Source: Acidobacteriota bacterium (GTDB taxonomy: Bacteria > Acidobacteriota > Blastocatellia > Pyrinomonadales > Pyrinomonadaceae). From it: 10,030 nt of DNA. Positions 1-5,269 of the stretch are shown piece by piece. How positions within the stretch are numbered: the first letter of the stretch is position 1; each line of letters opens with the position of its first letter. The translations under genes and the position numbers were made by a program. The stretch lies in NCBI GenBank assembly GCA_019247865.1, contig JAFBAJ010000285.1, forward strand, positions 1 through 10,030. Reading direction: 5' to 3'. Below the pieces are notes generated by a model. That model worked only from the letters and a program-made list of their open reading frames with translations, ran no database searches and had not been told where the DNA came from.

Positions 1-6
1 CCTCCT
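1..6 (-). promoter_or_regulatory. Shine-Dalgarno sequence for the gene downstream of murE (off-window)
   Basis: On the minus strand these bases read AGGAGG, a perfect Shine-Dalgarno core, immediately after the murE stop codon TAG. The start codon it serves would lie just outside the window. This suggests a tightly spaced operon continuing leftward. murF is the commonest neighbour of murE, but that identity is only a guess from known gene order. Confidence 0.55.
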
Positions 7-1497
7 CTATCCGGCTTCCAGAGCTTCGCGCGCCACTTCCCGGTCGTCGAAGTGTATGGTCCGGTCGCCGATGATCTGATAATCCTCGTGCCCCTTGCCC
101 GCGATGACGACGACATCGCCCGCGCGCGCTTCCCTGATCGCGCGAAAGATGGCCTCGCGGCGATCAGCCATTTTGTGATAAGGCTTGCCGGTGCTTTGCA
201 GGCCGACCTCGGCATCCGCCAGAATCCGCAAAGGGTCTTCCGTGCGCGGGTTGTCCGAAGTCAGTATGACAAGGTCGCTGAGAGAGGCTGCGGCCTCGCC
301 CATCGGGGCGCGCTTGGTGCGGTCGCGGTCGCCGCCGCAGCCGAAGACCGTGATGATGCGCCCGCGCGTCACGTCGCGCGCCGTCCGCAGGACGTTCAGG
401 AGCGCGTCGTCCGTGTGCGCGTAATCCACCACGACCGCAAAGTCGCCCGCGTGCTCGACGCGCTCAAAGCGTCCGGGCGCGCCCGCGCAGGCGTCGATGC
501 CGCGCGCGATCTCTTCCAGCTCATAACCCAGCTCCAGTCCGCACGCGACCGCCGCCAGAATATTGTAGATGTGCGGGCGACCGACGAGCGGCGAATGAAC
601 CAGCAGCGCTCCGGCCGGAGTCTCAAGCCGAAAGCTCATGCCCGCGAGCGTGATCTGAATCTCGCGCGCGCGCACATCGGCCTCGCTCTCCAGCGCATAA
701 CGCACGACGCGCCGTCCTTTCGCTTCCAGCTCGCGCGCGAGCTTGACGCCGTACGCGTCATCCATGTTGATGATGTTGACGCGCGGCTCTTCGCCGAGGC
801 TGCCGTCGAAGAGGCGTTGCTTCGCCGCGAAGTAGTTCTCCATCGTGTGATGATAGTCGAGATGATCGCGCGTCAGGTTCGTGAAGACAGCGATGCTGAC
901 CCGGAGCCCGTCGCAGCGGCGCAGGTCGAGCGCCTGCGAGGAGCACTCCATCACGGCCATCGTGCATCCGTGATCGAGCGCGCGGCGCAGGAAACGCTGC
1001 GTGTCGCTCGCCTCCGGCGTCGTGCGCTCGGCCTTCTGCCTCTCGTCTCCGATCTGGCTTTCGACTGTCGTCAGCATCGCGCCCAGCCGCCCCGCGCTCT
1101 GCGCGATGGCCGCGACGATATAGGCCGTCGTCGTCTTGCCGTTCGTGCCGGTGATGCCGACCAGCTCCAGCTCGCGCGAGGGATGGCGCTGCACTTCCGC
1201 TGCCGCATGTGCGAGCGCGCAACGCGTGTCCGCAACTTTGATCCAGGCTCCGTTATATTCGGGCGGCGGCCCTTCTTCGGAGATGACGCCGACGGCTCCC
1301 TGCTCCAGCGCCTGCCGGACGAAGAGATTACCGTCTCGCTTGAGGCCCCGCACGGCGACAAAGAGGCTGCCCGCCCGCACCTGCCGCGAATCATGCGTCA
1401 CATCCGAGACGGCAAGCCTCTCATCTCCCGTCAACTCTCCATCCACCGCCCGCGCCACCGCGCCGACCGTGACCAGCTCTCTGTTTTCATCAGACAT
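7..1497 (-). CDS. murE: UDP-N-acetylmuramoyl-L-alanyl-D-glutamate--2,6-diaminopimelate ligase (MurE)
   Basis: This cytoplasmic Mur ligase adds the third amino acid to the UDP-MurNAc-L-Ala-D-Glu peptidoglycan precursor, using ATP. The protein is 496 aa, normal for MurE. Visible motifs are the ATP-binding loop TGTNGKTTT (residues 116-124), the TTP substrate motif (159-161), the Mur-ligase lysine in NYFAAKQRLF (K226, expected to be carbamylated), the central-domain HxxN region near 309-312 and DNPRTEDP (415-422). The DNPR form is characteristic of enzymes that use meso-diaminopimelate rather than lysine. The N-terminal domain (about 22-100), central ATPase domain and C-terminal domain (from about 340) are all present. 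The start at 1497 (MSDENRE) gives the family length; an open frame continues to 1704 but runs through a repeat and antisense to the tRNA. No Shine-Dalgarno sequence precedes it, and a TATAAT lies 10 nt upstream, so the message may be leaderless. Confidence 0.96.
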   Translation of the reverse strand: MSDENRELVTVGAVARAVDGELTGDERLAVSDVTHDSRQVRAGSLFVAVRGLKRDGNLFVRQALEQGAVGVISEEGPPPEYNGAWIKVADTRCALAHAAAEVQRHPSRELELVGITGTNGKTTTAYIVAAIAQSAGRLGAMLTTVESQIGDERQKAERTTPEASDTQRFLRRALDHGCTMAVMECSSQALDLRRCDGLRVSIAVFTNLTRDHLDYHHTMENYFAAKQRLFDGSLGEEPRVNIINMDDAYGVKLARELEAKGRRVVRYALESEADVRAREIQITLAGMSFRLETPAGALLVHSPLVGRPHIYNILAAVACGLELGYELEEIARGIDACAGAPGRFERVEHAGDFAVVVDYAHTDDALLNVLRTARDVTRGRIITVFGCGGDRDRTKRAPMGEAAASLSDLVILTSDNPRTEDPLRILADAEVGLQSTGKPYHKMADRREAIFRAIREARAGDVVVIAGKGHEDYQIIGDRTIHFDDREVAREALEAG

Positions 1498-1507
1498 TGT
1501 GCGAAGG

Positions 1508-1536
1508 ATTATATTAATTTCACGCAAAGGCGCAAA
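1508..1536 (-). promoter_or_regulatory. Putative murE promoter, nearly leaderless
   Basis: The minus strand has a perfect -10 hexamer TATAAT at 1513-1508. The best -35 candidate is weak: TTGCGC with a 16-nt spacer, or TTTGCG with 17, both inside the CGCAAAG palindrome. Transcription would begin about 3-5 nt before the murE ATG at 1497. The -10 match is seen directly; the promoter function is inferred. Confidence 0.4.
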
Positions 1537-1583
1537 GACGCAAAGAAAGACTTGATTGCTTTTCTTTGCGCCTTTGCGCGAAA
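1518..1583. repeat. CGCAAAG-type intergenic palindrome, copy 1 (asymmetric arms)
   Basis: An inverted repeat between murE and the tRNA. The left arm is 1518-1548, built from CGCAAAG-like units; the right arm is 1561-1583, separated by a 12-nt spacer. Aligned with the left arm, the reverse complement of the right arm lacks one 8-nt unit (GACGCAAA) and has one A/G difference. The same core appears at 5182-5257, and a diverged relative is at 8499-8542. It is non-coding. Short open frames through it give QRRKDAK-like peptides, which I regard as artefacts. Confidence 0.85.
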
Positions 1584-1619
1584 CTCTTTCTCGTGCGATA
1601 TTCTCATGCTTGCAACTGT

Positions 1620-1703
1620 GCGAAAGTGGCGAAATGGCAGACGCGCGGCGCTTAGGACGCCGTCCCGAAAGGGGTGGGGGTTCGAGTCCCCCCTTTCGCA
1701 CCA
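1620..1703 (+). tRNA. tRNA-Leu, anticodon UAG
   Basis: A complete class II tRNA with the 3' CCA encoded in the DNA. The acceptor stem GCGAAAG (1620-1626) pairs fully with CTTTCGC (1693-1699), followed by discriminator A1700 and CCA at 1701-1703. The anticodon stem CGGCG/CGCCG (1646-1650, 1658-1662) encloses the loop CTTAGGA, placing TAG at 1653-1655, which reads CUA and other CUN leucine codons. A long variable arm with CCC/GGG pairing (1664-1673) is typical of leucine tRNAs. The T arm GGGGG-TTCGAGT-CCCCC spans 1676-1692. It is transcribed divergently from murE and toward tig, 108 nt upstream of the tig start. Confidence 0.97.
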
Positions 1704-1711
1704 ATTGTTTA

Positions 1712-1738
1712 TTAACACGTGAAGATCAAACCTGTAAT
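1712..1738 (+). promoter_or_regulatory. Possible sigma-70 promoter for the tig leader/tig
   Basis: TTAACA (1712-1717, one mismatch to TTGACA) and TGTAAT (1733-1738, one mismatch to TATAAT) are separated by 15 nt, slightly shorter than ideal. Transcription would start near 1745, just before the AAAGGA that precedes the small leader ORF. Read-through from the tRNA gene is an alternative source of the tig transcript. Confidence 0.3.
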
Positions 1739-1755
1739 TGACGACTAAAGGAAGG

Positions 1756-1812
1756 ATGCCCGCTGGGAGCGTTGCGTTGAGGAAGGCGCTTGAAACGGGC
1801 TCGAATTTTTGA
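1756..1812 (+). CDS. Possible 18-codon leader peptide overlapping the tig start
   Basis: This small ORF encodes MPAGSVALRKALETGSNF. It has a purine-rich AAAGGA (1747-1752) three bases before its ATG, extended by AGG. Its TGA at 1810-1812 shares a base with the tig ATG (TGATG), the classic arrangement for translational coupling. tig itself has no Shine-Dalgarno sequence (the preceding bases are AATTTTTG). I do not recognise the peptide, and no family is claimed. The alternative is that AAAGGAAGG and the following hairpin are only an untranslated leader. Confidence 0.35.
   Translation: MPAGSVALRKALETGSNF
1758..1800 (+). promoter_or_regulatory. Potential RNA hairpin in the tig leader
   Basis: GCCCG (1758-1762) pairs with CGGGC (1796-1800), and AGCG (1768-1771) pairs with CGCT (1787-1790). 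They are separated by a symmetric 5/5 internal loop and capped by a 15-nt loop that itself contains GAGGAAGG. The stem lies inside the small leader ORF, so translating ribosomes would open it. No known riboswitch family was recognised. Confidence 0.35.
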
Positions 1813-3206
1813 TGAAGACAGAACTGATTGAAATTTCACCGACGCGCAGAGAGATCAAGATCGAGCTTGATGCGGACAAAGTGCGCGAGGCCAATGATCG
1901 CATCAGCGACCGTTATGCGAAGATGGCGAACGTGCCGGGCTTTCGGCGCGGCAACACGCCGGTCTCGGTCATCCGCACGCGCTATCGCAACGAGATTCGC
2001 GGCGAGGTCTTGCAGGAGCTGGTTCCGACGGCCGTGCAGGCAGCCATCCAGGAGCATCAACTGCTGGTCATCGGCGAGCCGGACGTGCATCTGGAGAACG
2101 ACGAAGGATTGAAGCTCGACGGGACGGAGCCCGTGCACCTGCACGCGCACGTCGAAATCCTGCCCGCGGTCGAGCTGGGCGAGTACAAGAACTTCGAAGC
2201 CGCGCGGCGCACGCGTCCCGTCACGGAAGAGGATGTCGAGCGCGTCATCGAAGGCTTGCGCGAGGCTTCGGCCGCGCTCCAGCCGGTCGAAGATCGCCCC
2301 TCGCAGACCGGCGACACGGTGACGGTGGACGTGCACGGCGTCTTCGTGGACGAGCCGGAAGCGGAGCCGATCAACGTCACGGAGGTGGACGTGGTGCTCG
2401 GCGGCGAAGGCGTGCAGCAGGAGTTCACGGACAACCTGACGGGCGTGCAGGTCGACGACGAGAAAAAATTCACGGTGCCTTATCCGGCGGATTTCACCTC
2501 GCCGGGGCTGGCCGGAAAGACCATCGACTACACCGCGAAGGTGACGGCCGTGCGGATCAAGGAGCTGCCGGAGCTGGACGACGAGTGGGCGAAGAGCCTG
2601 GGCGAAGAGTACGAGTCGCTCGACCTCCTGCGCGAGAAGGTGCGCGAGGATCTGACCAGTCGCTCGCGGCACGAGGCGGAGAATCGGATGCGCGGCGAGG
2701 TCATGAACAAGCTCGTGGACGCGCACCAGTTCGAAGTGCCCGAATCGCTCATCGAGTATCAGGCGGATCAACTGCTCGAATCGGTCGCGCGCGACATGAT
2801 GATGCGCGGCGTCGATCCGCGCATGCAGCAGGCCGAATGGTGGGAGGGCGTGCGCGAGCAGTTGAAGCCGCAGGCGACGCGCGACCTGCGCGGCTCGATG
2901 CTGCTGGAGAGCATCGCCGACAGGGAGCAAATCGAAGTCAGCGACGAAGAGATCGCAGCGGAAATCAGTTCCATCGCCGCGCAATCGCGCCGCACGGCAG
3001 ATGAAGTGCGTGATGCCTTGACAAAGCAGGGAGGCGAACGTAGCATCGCCGACAGGTTGCGCAATCGCAAAGCGCTTGACCTCGTAGTTGAAAATGCACG
3101 CGTGACTGATGAAGAATGGAAGGATGAAGAGCCGGCTGCTGAATCCGATGAATCCGACAATCCGGAATCAGAATCAACCGCCGAGGCCGCTTCTTCCGAC
3201 TCCTGA
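1812..3206 (+). CDS. tig: Trigger factor (ribosome-associated chaperone/prolyl isomerase)
   Basis: Trigger factor binds ribosomal protein L23 at the exit tunnel and shields nascent chains. The 464-aa product has the N-terminal ribosome-binding domain with the signature GFRRGNTP at 43-50, the same position as in the E. coli protein. An FKBP-type peptidyl-prolyl isomerase domain follows (about 160-245, with GDTVTVDVHGVF and GLAGKTIDYTAKV), then the helical C-terminal arms containing LDDEWAKSLGEYESLDLLR. The extreme C-terminus is very acidic and Ser/Glu-rich (about the last 30 residues). ATG 1812 is chosen because it aligns the signature with known family members; a TTG just upstream is less likely. 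It lies 29 nt before clpP, the usual tig-clpP-clpX order. Initiation may depend on coupling to the leader ORF. Confidence 0.96.
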   Translation: MKTELIEISPTRREIKIELDADKVREANDRISDRYAKMANVPGFRRGNTPVSVIRTRYRNEIRGEVLQELVPTAVQAAIQEHQLLVIGEPDVHLENDEGLKLDGTEPVHLHAHVEILPAVELGEYKNFEAARRTRPVTEEDVERVIEGLREASAALQPVEDRPSQTGDTVTVDVHGVFVDEPEAEPINVTEVDVVLGGEGVQQEFTDNLTGVQVDDEKKFTVPYPADFTSPGLAGKTIDYTAKVTAVRIKELPELDDEWAKSLGEEYESLDLLREKVREDLTSRSRHEAENRMRGEVMNKLVDAHQFEVPESLIEYQADQLLESVARDMMMRGVDPRMQQAEWWEGVREQLKPQATRDLRGSMLLESIADREQIEVSDEEIAAEISSIAAQSRRTADEVRDALTKQGGERSIADRLRNRKALDLVVENARVTDEEWKDEEPAAESDESDNPESESTAEAASSDS

Positions 3207-3235
3207 ATTCTGACTTCTTCTTTTGAGAGGTGTTT

Positions 3236-3820
3236 ATGGCTTTAGTTCCGATGGTCGTCGAGCAAACGTCGCGTGGCGAGCGTGCTTTCGACATTTACTC
3301 GCGTCTCTTAAAAGACAACATCATCTTTTTGGGCACTCCGATTGAAGATCAGATCGCCAACCTGATCGTCGCGCAGCTGCTCTTCCTCGAAGCTGAAGAC
3401 CCGGAGAAGGACATCAGCCTGTACATCAACAGCCCCGGCGGCTCGATCACGGCCGGGATGGCGATCTACGACACGATGCAGTTCATCCGGCCCGATGTGA
3501 CGACGATCTGCGTCGGCCAGTGCGCTTCGATGGCGGCGCTGCTGTTGACGGCAGGCGCGAAGGGCAAACGGTTCGCGCTCCCCAATTCACGAATTCTCAT
3601 TCATCAGCCTTCGGGCGGCTCGCAGGGACAGGCCACGGACATCCGTATCCAGGCCGAAGAGATCCTGCGCATGCGCGAGCTGACCTCACAAATCATCGCC
3701 AAGCACACCGGACAGTCTTACGAGACGGTGGAGCGCGATGTCGAACGTGATAAGATTATGTCGGCCATGCAAGCCAAAGAGTACGGCTTGATTGACGAAG
3801 TGATCGCGCACCGAGAATAA
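3236..3820 (+). CDS. clpP: ATP-dependent Clp protease proteolytic subunit ClpP
   Basis: A serine peptidase that forms the two-ring tetradecameric chamber in which unfolded substrates, fed by ClpX or ClpA/C, are cut. The protein is 194 aa. The catalytic triad is intact: Ser98 in GQCASMAA, His123 in LIHQPSGG and Asp172 in VERDVERDK. The oxyanion-region [11 protein letters not shown] (65-75) and the axial N-terminal segment [20 protein letters not shown] are strongly conserved. There is no long propeptide. The start at ATG 3236 follows GAGAGG with a 5-nt spacer; an in-frame GTG at 3230 lies inside that ribosome-binding site and is rejected. The gene lies 29 nt after tig, so co-transcription is likely. 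clpX follows after a 108-nt gap filled by a palindrome. Confidence 0.98.
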   Translation: MALVPMVVEQTSRGERAFDIYSRLLKDNIIFLGTPIEDQIANLIVAQLLFLEAEDPEKDISLYINSPGGSITAGMAIYDTMQFIRPDVTTICVGQCASMAALLLTAGAKGKRFALPNSRILIHQPSGGSQGQATDIRIQAEEILRMRELTSQIIAKHTGQSYETVERDVERDKIMSAMQAKEYGLIDEVIAHRE

Positions 3821-3823
3821 GCA

Positions 3824-3916
3824 GATTTGCGATTTTTGATTTGCGATTTCTGATGTTCGGCATCAACGTCGCAAATCTTCCTTCAATCGCAAATCTAAAA
3901 TCAAAAATCGCAAATC
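3824..3916. repeat. TTTGCGATT-type intergenic palindrome between clpP and clpX
   Basis: The left arm (3824-3848) is built from GATTTGCGATT and TTTTGATT units. The right arm (3885-3916) is its reverse complement except for one additional 7-nt unit (TTAGATT on the complementary strand). A small inner hairpin GATG-TTCGG-CATC lies at 3852-3864. The element fills almost the whole clpP-clpX gap and differs in sequence from the CGCAAAG palindromes. It could attenuate or process the clpP-clpX transcript, but it lacks the T-tract of a standard intrinsic terminator. Confidence 0.8.
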
Positions 3917-3928
3917 CCCTGAGACGTT

Positions 3929-5173
3929 ATGGTACGACGAACCGATGACACATTACGCTGTTCGTTCTGCGGCAAATCGCAGAACGAGGTGAAGAAGCTC
4001 ATTGCCGGCCCCACCGTCTACATTTGCAACGAATGCATAGACATCTGCAATGAGATCATCACCGACGACCAGCAGGCCGAAAGCGTCGCCACGCGTCCGC
4101 CCCTGCCGAAGCCGAGCGAGATCAAGACTTTTCTGGACGAGTACGTCATCGGCCAGGAGGAGACCAAGAAGCGTCTCGCGGTCGCCGTCTACCAGCATTA
4201 CAAGCGCATCGAGATCGCGCGCCGCCGCTCGGATGTCGAGATCCAGAAATCGAACATCCTGCTCATCGGCCCGACCGGAACGGGCAAGACGCTGCTCGCG
4301 CAGACGCTCGCGCGGATGCTCTCGGTTCCCTTCACCATCGTTGACGCGACGACGCTGACCGAAGCGGGCTACGTCGGCGAAGACGTGGAGAACATCATCT
4401 TAAAACTGCTGCAGGCCGCGAACGGCGATGTCGAACGCGCGCAGCAGGGCATCATCTACATCGACGAAGTTGACAAGATCTGCCGCAAGGACGAGAACCC
4501 TTCGATCACGCGCGACGTGTCGGGCGAGGGCGTCCAGCAGGCTCTCCTGAAAATTCTCGAAGGGACGGTCGCCAACGTTCCGCCGCAGGGCGGGCGTAAG
4601 CATCCGCATCAGGAATTCTTCCCGGTGGACACGACCAACATTCTCTTCATCTGCGGCGGCGCGTTCGTCGGCCTGGAGAAAGTGATCGAGCGACGCGTGC
4701 GCAGCAAGGCGCTCGGCTTTCACGCGGAGATCAAAACCAGTTCCAGTCGTTATGCCGAAGCCTTCTCGCAGGTGCAGCCGGAAGACCTCGTCAAGTACGG
4801 CCTGATCCCGGAGTTCGTCGGCCGCCTGCCGGTCTGCGGCGTGCTGCACGAACTGGACGAGGCCGCGCTGATACGCATCCTGACCGAGCCTAAGAACGCG
4901 CTCGTCAAGCAGTATCAGAAGAAGTTCGACTTCGATAACGTGAAATTGAAGTTCACCGACGACGCTTTGAAATCGGTCGCACGGCAGGCGGTCGAACGCA
5001 AAGTTGGCGCACGCGGCCTGATGATGATTTTGGAAGAGCTCCTGCTCGACGCGATGTACACGCTGCCTTCGCAGAAGCGCGTCAAGGAATTCGTCATCAC
5101 TTCCGAAATGGTCGAGCGCCGCCGCGCAGTCCCCGGCGAAGGACTCTCAGGCGTTGACGGTGCCGCCGCTTAA
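3929..5173 (+). CDS. clpX: ATP-dependent Clp protease ATP-binding subunit ClpX
   Basis: An AAA+ hexameric unfoldase that recognises tagged substrates and threads them into ClpP. The 414-aa protein has all expected elements in order: an N-terminal C4 zinc-binding domain (Cys11, Cys14, Cys33, Cys36), Walker A GPTGTGKT (114-121), the GYVG pore loop (147-150), Walker B IIYIDE (174-179), the RKH substrate loop (223-225), the LGF loop that docks on ClpP (262-264, a variant of IGF), and the sensor-2 region GARGL near the C-terminus. The ATG at 3929 has only a weak GAGA upstream, but the N-terminal zinc domain fits this start. It is probably expressed with tig and clpP. No lon gene follows here; a convergent gene does. 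Confidence 0.98.
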   Translation: MVRRTDDTLRCSFCGKSQNEVKKLIAGPTVYICNECIDICNEIITDDQQAESVATRPPLPKPSEIKTFLDEYVIGQEETKKRLAVAVYQHYKRIEIARRRSDVEIQKSNILLIGPTGTGKTLLAQTLARMLSVPFTIVDATTLTEAGYVGEDVENIILKLLQAANGDVERAQQGIIYIDEVDKICRKDENPSITRDVSGEGVQQALLKILEGTVANVPPQGGRKHPHQEFFPVDTTNILFICGGAFVGLEKVIERRVRSKALGFHAEIKTSSSRYAEAFSQVQPEDLVKYGLIPEFVGRLPVCGVLHELDEAALIRILTEPKNALVKQYQKKFDFDNVKLKFTDDALKSVARQAVERKVGARGLMMILEELLLDAMYTLPSQKRVKEFVITSEMVERRRAVPGEGLSGVDGAAA

Positions 5174-5181
5174 CTAAAACG

Positions 5182-5257
5182 ATCTCACGCAAAGGCGCAA
5201 AGACGCAAAGAAAGGCATTTAAGCTTTCCTTTGCGTCTTTGCGCCTTTGCGTGAGAT
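5182..5257. repeat. CGCAAAG-type intergenic palindrome, copy 2 (perfect 29-nt arms)
   Basis: The arms at 5182-5210 and 5229-5257 are exact reverse complements of each other, 29 nt each, with an 18-nt spacer. The arm contains the same CACGCAAAGGCGCAAAGACG core found at 1521-1540. It begins 9 nt after the clpX stop and ends 13 nt before the stop of the convergent gene. It is non-coding. Confidence 0.9.
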
Positions 5258-5265
5258 TTTTCTTT
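5182..5265. terminator. Probable bidirectional terminator formed by the palindrome
   Basis: On the plus strand the 29-bp stem is followed at once by a T-rich run (TTTTTCTTTC, 5257-5266). On the minus strand it is followed two bases later by GTTTTAG. It separates the convergent clpX and repeat-protein genes, where a two-way terminator is expected. The stem is longer and less GC-rich than a typical intrinsic terminator, so this is an inferred second role of the repeat. Confidence 0.5.
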
Positions 5266-5269
5266 CTGC

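Noticed and set aside
1498..1704. Upstream extension of murE to 1704
   Set aside because: The extra N-terminus is translated from a palindromic repeat and the antisense of tRNA-Leu; the family length fits the start at 1497.
52..1722. Long open frame on the plus strand opposite murE (about 556 codons)
   Set aside because: It is antisense to a clear murE, has Arg/Ala-rich composition typical of high-GC shadow frames, and runs through the repeat and the tRNA.
1836..2984. 382-codon open frame on the minus strand opposite tig
   Set aside because: Shadow of the trigger factor gene; His/Arg/Leu-rich with no recognisable domain or ribosome-binding site.
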